This document shows, piece after piece, positions 44,566-52,897 of a stretch of 64,000 nucleotides of DNA. The notes under the pieces were generated by a model, which searched no databases, had not been told where the DNA came from, and saw only the letters and a program-made list of their open reading frames with translations. The stretch lies in assembly GCA_035462375.1 (NCBI GenBank), contig DATHUJ010000055.1:16639-80638 (forward strand), given 5' to 3'. The stretch comes from DASTQL01 sp035462375. Its GTDB lineage: Bacteria; Actinomycetota; Actinomycetes; Jiangellales; Jiangellaceae. Numbering within the stretch: the stretch's first letter is position 1; each line of letters starts with the position of its first letter. The translations under genes and the position numbers were made by a program.

Positions 44566-45344
44566 GGTTCCTTCGCGACGAACGAGCTGACCGCCGCCTG
44601 GTGGTCCTCGGTCGTGCCGGTGAGGCGCATCATCTCGCCCTCATAGGCCAGCGACGCGGTGAGGTCGTGCGTCGCGGAGTGCACCAGCGACCGCCGGATC
44701 GCACCGTAGGCCACCGTCGGTCCGGCGGCCAGCTCGCGCGCGAGCGTCAGCGCTCGGCCGAGCACCTCGTCAGCGGCGACCACCTCGGTCGCCAGGCCGA
44801 GCCGCAACGCCTCGTCGGCCGGGACGGTGCGCGGCCGGAGCAGGAGTTCCTTTGCCCTGGCCCAGCCCACGATGCGGGGGAGGGTCCACGAGGAGCCGGA
44901 ATCGCAGGACAGCGCGATCCCGGCGAAAGCCAGGTTGAAGCCGGCGGTGTCGGCCACCACCCGGAAGTCGCAGGCGAGGGCGAAGGCCGCCCCGGCACCC
45001 GCCGCGACCCCGTTCACGGCGGCGATCACGGGCTTGGGCATGGTCGCGAGGGCGTACGCGATCGGCGTGTAGTGGTCGGGCACGGTCCGCCACACCTTCT
45101 CGACGTCGTCCCGCAACAACTGCACGTGCTCCTTGAGGTCCTGACCGACGCAGAAGGCCCGCCCGGTGCCGCTCAGCAGCACCGCCCGTACGGAAGCGTC
45201 GTCGGTGGCGGTGTGGACCGCCGCGCGGAGCCCCTCCTTGGTGGCGGTGTCGAGGGAGTTCATGGCCTCCGGGCGGTTGAGCGTGATCGTGGCGACGCCG
45301 CCCTCGACGGCGTAGAGGACGGGGTCGGTCGCTGGCTCGGTCAC
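44544..45344 (-). CDS. Enoyl-CoA hydratase/isomerase family protein
   Basis: The 266-residue crotonase has the oxyanion-hole signature GRAFCVGQDLKEH (about 60-72) and KPVIAAVNGVAAGAGAAFALACDFRVV (about 105-130). The residue after AFAGIALSCDSGSSW gives an Asp at the position used by PaaG-type isomerases. It overlaps a PaaX-family regulator gene in GTGA. Acting on phenylacetyl-CoA-like or fatty acyl-CoA substrates is inferred from context. Confidence 0.85.
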   Translation of the reverse strand: MTEPATDPVLYAVEGGVATITLNRPEAMNSLDTATKEGLRAAVHTATDDASVRAVLLSGTGRAFCVGQDLKEHVQLLRDDVEKVWRTVPDHYTPIAYALATMPKPVIAAVNGVAAGAGAAFALACDFRVVADTAGFNLAFAGIALSCDSGSSWTLPRIVGWARAKELLLRPRTVPADEALRLGLATEVVAADEVLGRALTLARELAAGPTVAYGAIRRSLVHSATHDLTASLAYEGEMMRLTGTTEDHQAAVSSFVAKEPPTFGGR

Positions 45345-46150
45345 GGGTGGGCTCCGTTGGGTCGCGCGGACAGGCAGGAGTCGACGAAGCCTGCGGCGGC
45401 CGGCAGCAGCCGCGTGGCCTGGGTGTCGAAGAAGGTGGCGGCGTCGTCGCCGGGCCAGTGTGTGGGGAGCAGCTCGCGCGGCAGCCACGGGTCGGTGAAG
45501 AGGAACTTGCGCCAGCCGTGGACCAGCCTGCTGCGCGCGGCGAACGCCCGCTCGGGTGCCGCGTGGTCGTCGACGCCGTCGACGATGTCATGCGCCTCGG
45601 CCAGCCACCGCTCGTAGTCGGCGCCGATGGCGTCGAGGTCCCAGGCCCGGCGGACCAGCCCCTCGTCACCGCCCTTCCACCCGTTGTGGGTCGCGGTGAA
45701 GCACTCGGCCGTCTGGCCCTCACCCTCCAGCAAGGCCTCGAGCTCGATGGACGGCCGCGGTGCGATCCAGCCGCCGTCCCCGATGGGTGCGTAGCCGAGG
45801 TAGCGCAACCCGTTGCGCAGGCGCTCCCGGGCGGCGCGGTCGACCACGCGGGACGGGACGACGAGATGCCACGTACCGTCCCACCCGCCGACACCACGGC
45901 GGTAGATCCGGTCCGCCGCCGTGTCCAGGCGGCGCACCGCCCGAGGCGTGAGCGCGTAGCCGGGAGCGCCGTCGAGCCGGACCGGCTCCAACCAGCCCTG
46001 CTTGACCATCCGGGACACCGCCGTCCGTACCGCTGGCGCGGCGACGTCGAGCGGGGCGAGCAACCGGACCAGCGCGGCGACCGGCGCACGTCCACCACGG
46101 GAGCGCAGGTGGTCGCCGTACAGGTCGAACAGCGCGGAACGGGCGTTCAC
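45341..46150 (-). CDS. PaaX-family transcriptional regulator
   Basis: The 269-residue protein has a winged-helix N-terminus (NARSALFDLYGDHLRSRGG...AVRTAVSRMVKQGWLEP) and a PaaX-like C-terminal part (RKFLFTDPWLPRELLPTHWPG). GTG 46150 is preferred to an ATG at 46159 because GGCAGGA sits about eight bases before it. PaaX proteins repress aryl-CoA degradation genes and sense aryl-CoA esters; its coupled target would be the enoyl-CoA hydratase gene. Confidence 0.85.
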   Translation of the reverse strand: MNARSALFDLYGDHLRSRGGRAPVAALVRLLAPLDVAAPAVRTAVSRMVKQGWLEPVRLDGAPGYALTPRAVRRLDTAADRIYRRGVGGWDGTWHLVVPSRVVDRAARERLRNGLRYLGYAPIGDGGWIAPRPSIELEALLEGEGQTAECFTATHNGWKGGDEGLVRRAWDLDAIGADYERWLAEAHDIVDGVDDHAAPERAFAARSRLVHGWRKFLFTDPWLPRELLPTHWPGDDAATFFDTQATRLLPAAAGFVDSCLSARPNGAHP

Positions 46151-46324
46151 GCCGCACATCCTGCCGGGTCCGGGGCGCAGGCGTGCACCAGCCGGGGAGG
46201 GTCCCCCGGCCGGGCACGCTGCAGTCACCGGTGCCGATGCGGGATACTGCCGCCTGATGGCACGCGCTCGGGGCTCCGCGGAGGGCCGCGGAGCGCGTGC
46301 GACCGACGAGGAAGGGGTGCGCGG

Positions 46325-46489
46325 ATGGCGGCGATGAAGCCGCGGACGGGCGACGGTCCGCTGGAGGTCACCAAAGAGGGGCGCGGCATCGTCATGCGGG
46401 TCCCGCTGGAGGGTGGCGGACGGCTGGTCGTCGAGCTCACGGCCGACGAGGCCGACGCGCTCGGTGACGCGCTCAAGAGCGTGGGCTGA
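46325..46489 (+). CDS. DUF3117-domain protein (Rv1211-like)
   Basis: This 54-residue protein matches the conserved actinobacterial DUF3117 family: MAAMKPRTGDGPLEVTKEGR at the start and LVVELTADEADALGDALK at the end. GAGGAAGG lies 16-9 bases upstream. Almost the whole chain is conserved in the family. Function unknown; its fixed place near glgA/glgC is shared with mycobacteria. Confidence 0.9.
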   Translation: MAAMKPRTGDGPLEVTKEGRGIVMRVPLEGGGRLVVELTADEADALGDALKSVG

Positions 46490-46606
46490 CGGAGCGGCCG
46501 GCACCGACAGCGATGACATGATCCGTACGGCCCCGGCCGGCGCCCGCGACGCGGACACCGACCGGGGCCGTACCGCGTCCCCACCCCCGACCTGACGAGG
46601 AACAGC

Positions 46607-48154
46607 GTGCCGAACACCTCTTACCCCGCCGCCGACGGCGCGGCTGTCCCCAGCCGCGTGGTCACCGATCCGGCCGCCCTCCTCGACGTCGAGGGTTGTC
46701 GGACCGTGGTCCTGCCGGTGTGGCCGGGCGCGACCGACGGGGAGGGGCCGTGGGTCGGCGAAGGAGCGGCCGCGGTGCTGGCAGCCGGCGGGGACCTCTT
46801 CGGTGCCCTGGAGCGGGCCCGCAAGCCCGCTGCTCCAGGCGCGGTGACGCCGGTGGAGCTGCCCGACGGTGCGGGACCGCTGCGGGCCCTGCTCGTCGGA
46901 CTGGGTGACGGCTCCCCGGACGGCTACCGGCGGGCCGGCGCCGCCGTGGGGCGGGCACTCCGCGGGGAGGCCCGGGCGGCCACGACGCTCGCCGCTACGG
47001 CGGACGACGCCGCCTTGCGCGCGCTGCTCGAAGGGCTGGTGCTGGCGCCGTTCGCCTGGCGCCGCGCCACCACCCCCGTACCGGACGGGGCGGCCGTGGA
47101 GGAGGTGGTCCTCGCGGGGACCGGGAAGGACCGGGCCGCGGCGCTGCGCCGCGGGCTGGCCGTCGCGCGAGCGGGTTGGCTGTCGCGCGAACTCGTCGTC
47201 ACGCCGTCGGACACGAAGGACCCGGCCTGGGTCGCGGCCCGGGCCGAGTCGGTCGCCGCCGAGGAGGGGCTCGGCATCACCGTGCTCGACGAGGTGGCGC
47301 TGGCTGAGCGAGGGTTCGGGGGGCTGCTGGCAGTCGGGGCCGGCTCGGTCCGTCCGCCGCGCCTGGTGGAGCTGACCTACGCCCCGGCCGGGGGCGGAGA
47401 GTCGGCTCCGCACATCGTCCTGGTGGGCAAGGGCATCACCTTCGACACCGGCGGACTCTCGCTCAAGCCCCGCGACGCGATGGTGCCGATGAAGACCGAC
47501 ATGACGGGGGCGGCCGTCGTCCTCGCCGTGCTGTCCGCGCTGCGCGGGCTCGACGTACGGGTCAGGGTCACCGGCCTGCTGGCCCTCGCCGAGAACATGC
47601 CTGGGGCCTCCGCGCAGCGGCCGGGCGACGTGGTGCGCCAGTACGGCGGGACGACCGTGGAGGTCGTCAACACCGACGCGGAGGGCCGGCTCGTCCTGGC
47701 GGACGCGATGGCGTACGCGGTCGAGCGGCTCCAGCCCGACGCCGTGGTCGACGTGGCGACCCTGACGGGGGCGGCCACCCTGGGCCTGGGTCGCCGGCAC
47801 GCCGCACTCTTCGCGACCGACGACGCACTGGCGGAGACCCTGGCGACGGCCGGTGCCGCCTCAGGCGAGCGGCTGTGGCGGCTGCCGCTGGTCGACGACT
47901 ACCGCGACGCACTCCGCTCGGACGTGGCCGACCTGTGCCACGTCGCCACCGAGAAGGTTTCCGGCGGGGCCATCACGGCCGCACTCTTCCTCGAGCACTT
48001 CACCGGTGGCCGCCGCTGGGCGCACCTGGACGTCGCGGGCCCGGGGCGGGCCGACGCCGACGAGCGCGAGGTGACCAAAGGCGGTACCGGCTTCGGCGCC
48101 CGGGCCCTGCTCTACTGGCTCGAGACCGCCGACCCCCTGCCTCCCGGCCCCTGA
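46607..48154 (+). CDS. pepA: Leucyl aminopeptidase
   Basis: The 515-residue M17 peptidase has the metal-binding KGITFDTGGLSLKPRDAMVPMKTDM (about 265-290) and the signature NTDAEGRLVLADAMAY (about 350-365). It releases N-terminal residues from peptides and may feed on peptides brought in by the transporter at 18.5-24.3 kb. GTG 46607 has GAGGAACAG upstream. Confidence 0.95.
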   Translation: MPNTSYPAADGAAVPSRVVTDPAALLDVEGCRTVVLPVWPGATDGEGPWVGEGAAAVLAAGGDLFGALERARKPAAPGAVTPVELPDGAGPLRALLVGLGDGSPDGYRRAGAAVGRALRGEARAATTLAATADDAALRALLEGLVLAPFAWRRATTPVPDGAAVEEVVLAGTGKDRAAALRRGLAVARAGWLSRELVVTPSDTKDPAWVAARAESVAAEEGLGITVLDEVALAERGFGGLLAVGAGSVRPPRLVELTYAPAGGGESAPHIVLVGKGITFDTGGLSLKPRDAMVPMKTDMTGAAVVLAVLSALRGLDVRVRVTGLLALAENMPGASAQRPGDVVRQYGGTTVEVVNTDAEGRLVLADAMAYAVERLQPDAVVDVATLTGAATLGLGRRHAALFATDDALAETLATAGAASGERLWRLPLVDDYRDALRSDVADLCHVATEKVSGGAITAALFLEHFTGGRRWAHLDVAGPGRADADEREVTKGGTGFGARALLYWLETADPLPPGP

Positions 48155-48175
48155 GCCGGGCCGACAGGACGCCGG

Positions 48176-49342
48176 TCAGCGCGGGTGCGCGAGGGCGTGC
48201 CGGTAGACCTCGACGGTGCGCTCGGCGATGGCGTCCCAGCTGAACTCCGCGATCGCCCGTTCGCGGCCGGCCCGGCCCATCTCGGCGGCGCGGTCGGGGT
48301 CGCCCGTGAGCTCGCCCAGCCGCGCCGCCAGGGCCTCCTCGAAGCCGTCCGGGTCCCGCGGGTCGTACGGGACCAGCAGGCCGGTCCGGCCATCGGCGAC
48401 CACCTCCGGGATCCCGCCGACGGCGCTGGCGACCACCGCGGTCTCGCAGGCCATCGCCTCGAGGTTGACGATCCCGAGCGGCTCGTAGACCGACGGGCAG
48501 ACGAAGACCGTCGCGTGCGTGAGCACCTGGCGCACGTCCTCGCGGGGGAGCATCTCGCTCACGACCACGACGCCGGTGCGCTCGCTCCGCAGCCGCGCGA
48601 TCAGCCCGTCGGTCTCGGCGGCCAGGTCCGGCGTGTCGGCCGCGCCGGCCAGCAGCACGATCTGCACCTCGGGGGCGAGCCGCAGCGCGGCGCGGAGCAG
48701 GTGCGGGACGCCCTTCTGGCGGGTGATCCGCCCGACCCAAACCACGGAGGGCCGGGACCGGTCGATGCCCAGCCGGTCGAGGACGTCGACCTCCTCGACC
48801 GGGCGGTAGAAGCCGGTGTCGATGCCGTTGTGCACGACCTGGACCCGGGCGGGCTCGACGGCGGGGTAGCTGTTGAGGATGTCCTCGCGCATCCCGTGGC
48901 TGACGGCGATGACCGCAGAGGCCGCCTCGTAGGCGCTCCGCTCGACCCACGACGACAGCCGGTAGCCGCCACCCAGCTGCTCGGCCTTCCACGGACGCAG
49001 CGGCTCGAGCGAGTGCGCCGACAGCACGTGTGGCACGCCGTGCAGCAGGGAGGCGACGTGCCCGGCGAAGTTGGCGTACCAGGTGTGCGAGTGCACGACG
49101 TCGACCGAGGCGAGCGCCGAGGCCATCACCAGGTCGGCGCTCATCACCCGGAGCGCGGCGTTGGCCCCCGGCATGCGGGGGTCGTCCTCCCCGTACGTGA
49201 TGGCCCCCTCCCGCTGCTCGCCGAGCGCGTGCACCTCGACGTCGACCAGCGAGCGCAGCTCGCGGACCAGGAAGTCGACGTGCACACCGGCACCGCCGTA
49301 GACGTAGGGAGGGAACTCTCGTGTCAGCACGGCCACCCGCAT
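48176..49342 (-). CDS. glgA: Glycogen synthase / alpha-maltose-1-phosphate synthase
   Basis: The 388-residue GT4 glycosyltransferase has VLTREFPPYVYGGAGVHVDFLVREL at the start, WVGRITRQKGVPHLL in the middle and the donor-binding VYEPLGIVNLEAMACETAVVAS. It belongs to the short actinobacterial GlgA whose mycobacterial member (Rv1212c) was shown to make alpha-maltose-1-phosphate from ADP-glucose (GlgM). It is divergent from glgC, with 41 bases between start codons and leaderless promoters for both. Confidence 0.92.
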   Translation of the reverse strand: MRVAVLTREFPPYVYGGAGVHVDFLVRELRSLVDVEVHALGEQREGAITYGEDDPRMPGANAALRVMSADLVMASALASVDVVHSHTWYANFAGHVASLLHGVPHVLSAHSLEPLRPWKAEQLGGGYRLSSWVERSAYEAASAVIAVSHGMREDILNSYPAVEPARVQVVHNGIDTGFYRPVEEVDVLDRLGIDRSRPSVVWVGRITRQKGVPHLLRAALRLAPEVQIVLLAGAADTPDLAAETDGLIARLRSERTGVVVVSEMLPREDVRQVLTHATVFVCPSVYEPLGIVNLEAMACETAVVASAVGGIPEVVADGRTGLLVPYDPRDPDGFEEALAARLGELTGDPDRAAEMGRAGRERAIAEFSWDAIAERTVEVYRHALAHPR

Positions 49343-49348
49343 GACGGG

Positions 49349-49354
49349 AGACTA
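49349..49354 (-). promoter_or_regulatory. -10 element, leaderless promoter of glgA
   Basis: On the minus strand TAGTCT ends six bases before ATG 49342. Confidence 0.55.
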
Positions 49355-49371
49355 CTCAGGTGATTTCGGGC

Positions 49372-49377
49372 TAGGGT
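49372..49377 (+). promoter_or_regulatory. -10 element, leaderless promoter of glgC
   Basis: TAGGGT ends six bases before ATG 49384. The glgA and glgC -10 boxes are only 17 bases apart, so the two polymerases must compete for the same stretch. Confidence 0.55.
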
Positions 49378-49383
49378 CGGATC

Positions 49384-50607
49384 ATGGCCAAGGGCCCGCA
49401 CGTTCTCGGAATCGTCCTCGCGGGTGGTCAGGGCAAGCGGCTGATGCCGCTCACCGCCGACCGTGCCAAGCCGGCCGTGCCGTTCGGCGGCAGCTACCGG
49501 CTCGTCGACTTCGTGCTGTCGAACCTCGTCAACGGGGGCATCGACCGCATCTGCGTGCTCACGCAGTACAAGTCCCACTCGCTGGACCGGCACATCTCGC
49601 TGACCTGGCGGATGAGCAACATCCTCGGCCAGTACGTCACCCCGGTCCCGGCCCAGCAGCGGCTCGGTCCGCGGTGGTACCAGGGGAGCGCCGACGCGAT
49701 CTTCCAGTCGTTGAACCTCGTGTACGACGAGAGCCCCGACTACGTCGTCGTGTTCGGGGCGGACCACGTCTACCGCATGGATCCCGCCCAGATGCTCGCC
49801 GCGCACATCGAGTCCGGTGCGGGCGTCACGGTGGCCGGGATCCGCGTGCCCCGGGAGGGGGCCAGCGCGTTCGGCATCATCCAGACCTCCGACGGGCGGA
49901 CCATCGACGCCTTCCTGGAGAAGCCGACCGACCCACCGGGGCTTCCGGACGACCCCGCTGCGACCTTCGCCTCGATGGGCAACTACATCTTCTCCACCGA
50001 TGCCCTCCTGGAGGTGCTGCGACTCGACGCGGGCGACGAGGGCTCGGTCCACGACATGGGCGGCAACATCGTGCCCATGCTGGTCGAGCGCAACGACGCC
50101 GCGGTCTACGACTTCAACGACAACGCGGTGCCCGGGTCCACCGAGCGTGACCGCGCGTACTGGCGCGACGTGGGCTCGCTCGACTCCTACCACGAGGCAC
50201 ACATGGACCTGGTGTCCATCGAACCCGTGTTCAGCCTCTACAACCGGCAGTGGCCGATCCTGACCAGCCACCCGCAGCTGCCGGGAGCCAAGTTCGTCCA
50301 TGGCGGGCAGGCCCGCGAGTCGATCGTGGGCACGGGGTGCATCATCGCGGGTGCCTTCGTGGACCACTCCGTGCTCTCGCCGGGCGTGCAGGTCCGGGAC
50401 GGGGCCGCGGTGTCGCGCTCGGTGCTCATGTACGGCGCGAGGGTCCACCCCCGCGCGGTCGTGCGCGACGCCATCCTGGACAAGAACGTCGAGGTGCCGG
50501 AGGGCGCCGTCGTGGGGATCGACAAGGACGCCGACCGCAGCCGTGGCTACACCGTGAGCTCAGGTGGCATCACCGTGGTCGGCAAGGGTGAGAAGGTCGT
50601 CCCCTAG
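49384..50607 (+). CDS. glgC: Glucose-1-phosphate adenylyltransferase
   Basis: The 407-residue ADP-glucose pyrophosphorylase has GGQGKRLMPLTADRAKPAVPFGG (about 14-36), the Asp of VFGADHVYRMD, IEKPTD-like FLEKPTD, YWRDVGSLDSYHEAHMDL and a C-terminal hexapeptide beta-helix. It makes ADP-glucose from ATP and glucose-1-phosphate for the neighbouring GlgA. Confidence 0.95.
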   Translation: MAKGPHVLGIVLAGGQGKRLMPLTADRAKPAVPFGGSYRLVDFVLSNLVNGGIDRICVLTQYKSHSLDRHISLTWRMSNILGQYVTPVPAQQRLGPRWYQGSADAIFQSLNLVYDESPDYVVVFGADHVYRMDPAQMLAAHIESGAGVTVAGIRVPREGASAFGIIQTSDGRTIDAFLEKPTDPPGLPDDPAATFASMGNYIFSTDALLEVLRLDAGDEGSVHDMGGNIVPMLVERNDAAVYDFNDNAVPGSTERDRAYWRDVGSLDSYHEAHMDLVSIEPVFSLYNRQWPILTSHPQLPGAKFVHGGQARESIVGTGCIIAGAFVDHSVLSPGVQVRDGAAVSRSVLMYGARVHPRAVVRDAILDKNVEVPEGAVVGIDKDADRSRGYTVSSGGITVVGKGEKVVP

Positions 50608-50648
50608 GGGCTCGACCCCGGCGGTGAGACGGCATCAGGCCCCCGAAT

Positions 50649-50804
50649 CCGAATGAACACGTTCACCACCCTGGTAGTGGGCCGGCGCGGGTGATGAGGC
50701 CCCCCAGCAGCCTCTCGATGGGTCCACCACCAGGCCAGTGGTGCCACCACCAGCCGTCGACGCCCGGTGGTGGCCCGACCAGGGTGCTGAACGTGGTCAT
50801 TCGG
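50649..50804. repeat. 156-base element with 27-base inverted ends
   Basis: The ends 50649-50675 and 50778-50804 are complementary at 25 of 27 positions (CCGAATGA-CACGTTCA-CACCCTGGT). The inner part contains CCACCACCA/TGGTGCC motifs also found at 63.84 kb. It fills the space between glgC and the convergent O-methyltransferase gene. No coding frame is convincing. It looks like a non-autonomous palindromic element or a large bidirectional terminator. Confidence 0.6.
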
Positions 50805-50820
50805 GGCCCGGTGCCGGGCC
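50805..50820. terminator. Short perfect hairpin, likely terminator
   Basis: GGCCCGG-TG-CCGGGCC directly follows the inverted-repeat element and lies five bases from the stop of the minus-strand O-methyltransferase gene. Confidence 0.5.
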
Positions 50821-50825
50821 AGCGC

Positions 50826-51461
50826 TCAGCGTCGCACGGCCACCAGCAGGCCGTCACCGACCGGCAGGAGGGCCGGGACCAGCGTCTCGTCCTCGCGCAC
50901 GGCCCGGCCAAGCTCCCGGATGGCCACGGTCTCCGGGTCGCGCTGGGCAGGGTCGGGTACCCGGTCGTGCCACAGCGCGTTGTCGAAGGCAACCAGGCCG
51001 CCCGGTCGGAGCAGCCGAAGTGCCTGCTCGAGGTAGGCGGTGTACTCCTTCTTGTCCCCGTCGCAGAACACCAGGTCGTAACCGCCGTCGGCCAGCCGGG
51101 GGAGCACGTCGAGAGCCGCGCCGGTGATCAGGCGGGTCCGGTTGTGCGCCACGCCCGCCTCGGTGAATGCCTCGCGGGCCAGCCGCTGGTGCTCGGCCTC
51201 GATGTCCACGCTGGTCAGCACACCGTCGGACCGCATCCCCCCGAGCAGCCACAGGCCCGAGACGCCGGTGCCCGTCCCGACCTCCACCACGGAGCGGGCG
51301 TCGACGGCCGCGGCAAGCACGCGCAGGGCCGCACCCGCTCCCGTACCGACCGGGACGACCCCCACCTCCTCAGCCCGTCGACGGGCGGCGATCTGGACCT
51401 CGTCCTCGACGACGAAGCCCTCTGCGTACGTCCAGGTGGCGGGTGCGATCGCGGCGGTGAT
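50826..51461 (-). CDS. Class I O-methyltransferase (Rv1220c-like) with apparent ATC start
   Basis: The methyltransferase fold is clear: ATWTYAEGFVVEDEVQIAARRRAEEVGVVPV (residues about 7-37), SAM-binding VVEVGTGTGVSGLWLL, then DLVFCDGDKKEYTAYLEQALRLLRPGGLVAFDNALW. Family members are about 210-220 residues. No ATG, GTG or TTG lies upstream of the required N-terminus before an in-frame stop; the only well-placed codon is ATC at 51459-51461, five bases after GAGGAGG, giving 211 residues. A GTG at 51365 would cut off the conserved first 32 residues. It is divergent from sigE, as in mycobacteria. Confidence 0.75.
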   Translation of the reverse strand: MTAAIAPATWTYAEGFVVEDEVQIAARRRAEEVGVVPVGTGAGAALRVLAAAVDARSVVEVGTGTGVSGLWLLGGMRSDGVLTSVDIEAEHQRLAREAFTEAGVAHNRTRLITGAALDVLPRLADGGYDLVFCDGDKKEYTAYLEQALRLLRPGGLVAFDNALWHDRVPDPAQRDPETVAIRELGRAVREDETLVPALLPVGDGLLVAVRR

Positions 51462-51523
51462 GGCGACCTCCTCGGTGGGGCGCGGTCCGGGTCGGACGTG
51501 CCTCGCAGCCTAGTGCGACCACG

Positions 51524-51549
51524 GGAACCCGGCCGGTAGCCGGTCCGTT
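51524..51549 (+). promoter_or_regulatory. SigE-type (ECF) promoter upstream of sigE
   Basis: GGAAC (51524-51528), 18 bases, then GTT (51547-51549, in CCGTTG) fits the mycobacterial SigE consensus GGAAC-N18/19-GTT. This suggests autoregulation of the operon. Confidence 0.6.
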
Positions 51550-51567
51550 GGCGGGGTGGCGTGTTCG

Positions 51568-51594
51568 GGAACAGTGGTGCCGCCTGCGACGGTT
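51568..51594 (+). promoter_or_regulatory. Second, closer ECF-type promoter candidate of sigE
   Basis: GGAAC at 51568-51572 and GTT at 51592-51594 are 19 bases apart. Transcription would begin about 20 bases before ATG 51621, just before its AGGAAGGG. Confidence 0.4.
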
Positions 51595-51620
51595 GGCGTG
51601 AGGAAGGGTGGTCGGTCACG

Positions 51621-52247
51621 ATGGTCGTGACGGAGCTACCCGTACGCCCGCCCGAGGAGGGGAGCCGCGTGGCCGACCCGGGGCCAGGCACGCCGGACGC
51701 GCCGCCGGAGTGGACCCCACCGACCTGGGACGAGGTCGTGCGCGCCCACTCGGCCCGGGTCTACCGCCTGGCCTACCGGCTGACGGGCAACCAGCACGAC
51801 GCCGAGGACCTCACCCAGGAGGTCTTCGTCCGGGTCTTCCGGTCGCTGTCCTCCTACACGCCGGGGACGTTCGAGGGGTGGCTGCACCGGATCACGACCA
51901 ACCTCTTCCTCGACGGGGTGCGGCGCAAGCAGCGAATCCGCTTCGACGCCCTCGCCGAGGACGCCGCCGACCGGCTCCCCGGCCGCGACCCGGCCCCCGA
52001 CCGCGTCGTGCACGACCGCCTGCTCGAGGCCGACGTCCAGGCTGCGCTGGACGCGCTGCCCCCGGACTTCCGCGCCGCCGTCGTGCTGTGCGACATCGAG
52101 GGGCTCACGTACGAGGAGATCGCGGACGTCCTCGACATCAAGCTGGGCACCGTGCGCAGCCGCATCCACCGCGGCCGCTCGCTGCTGCGGGCGGCGCTGG
52201 AGCACCGCGCGCCGCGGGCCCCCCGACCGGTGGAGGAGGCGTTGTGA
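51621..52247 (+). CDS. sigE: ECF sigma factor SigE
   Basis: The 208-residue sigma factor has region 2 (ARVYRLAYRLTGNQHDAEDLTQEVFVRVFRSL...FEGWLHRITTNLFLDGVRRKQR) and region 4 (CDIEGLTYEEIADVLDIKLGTVRSRIHRGRSLLRAALE). ATG 51621 gives an N-terminus of about 40 residues before region 2; AGGAAGGG lies 12 bases upstream. It heads an operon with its anti-sigma factor, RseB-like and HtrA genes: an envelope-stress regulon. The stop overlaps rseA. Confidence 0.93.
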   Translation: MVVTELPVRPPEEGSRVADPGPGTPDAPPEWTPPTWDEVVRAHSARVYRLAYRLTGNQHDAEDLTQEVFVRVFRSLSSYTPGTFEGWLHRITTNLFLDGVRRKQRIRFDALAEDAADRLPGRDPAPDRVVHDRLLEADVQAALDALPPDFRAAVVLCDIEGLTYEEIADVLDIKLGTVRSRIHRGRSLLRAALEHRAPRAPRPVEEAL

Positions 52248-52897
52248 GCCACCACCTCGGTGACCGGGTGTCGGCGCTCGCCGACGGCCACCTCGACCAC
52301 GACGAGCGGGACCGCGCGCTCGCCCACCTGGCCCGCTGCGATACCTGCCGCAGCGACGTGGAGGGTGTGCGGCAGTCGCGAGCCGTCCTCGCGGACCTGC
52401 CGGCACCCGTCCTGCCCGAGCGGCTGCTCGAGTCGCTCCTGGCGATCGGCTCGACGACCGCGACCGGCCGCTCGTGGCAGGAGCCGGGGAGCGGTGCCGG
52501 CCCGGCGGGTCCGGCCCCACCATCCCGTACGGCCGGCGCAGGAGACCGTACGGCCGGGGCAGGCGAACGTACGGCGATGCCGGTGCCCTCCCGGGCACCC
52601 GGGGCCGGACGGCCCGCCGACCGGGTGGACTCGCGCCGTCCGGACAACGCCGCGTCGTCCCGCGGCCGGGCCCGGACCCGAGCCGTCCGGGCGGCCGCAG
52701 CCGGGCTGATCGCCGCGACGGCGGTGACCCTGGGCGTGGCCTCGCTCGGGGCGCCGGACGGGGGCACACCCCCGGTGGCCGTGGTGCCGCCCGTCGAGCG
52801 GTTCACCCTGGAGCACGCGCGCTCGACCGCGTCGCTGCCGTTCGTCGAGTCCGCCGCGCTGCTCGTACCCGTCGAAGACGGGGCCGGCCAGCGGTGA
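52244..52897 (+). CDS. Zinc-binding anti-sigma factor, RseA-like
   Basis: The 217-residue protein has the zinc anti-sigma motif HLARCDTC (His, two Cys, about 28-35) in a ZAS domain, a long Pro/Ala/Arg-rich linker, one membrane helix (about 145-165) and a short outer tail. GTG 52244 overlaps the sigE stop. It should hold SigE inactive until the envelope signal releases it. Confidence 0.9.
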   Translation: MSHHLGDRVSALADGHLDHDERDRALAHLARCDTCRSDVEGVRQSRAVLADLPAPVLPERLLESLLAIGSTTATGRSWQEPGSGAGPAGPAPPSRTAGAGDRTAGAGERTAMPVPSRAPGAGRPADRVDSRRPDNAASSRGRARTRAVRAAAAGLIAATAVTLGVASLGAPDGGTPPVAVVPPVERFTLEHARSTASLPFVESAALLVPVEDGAGQR

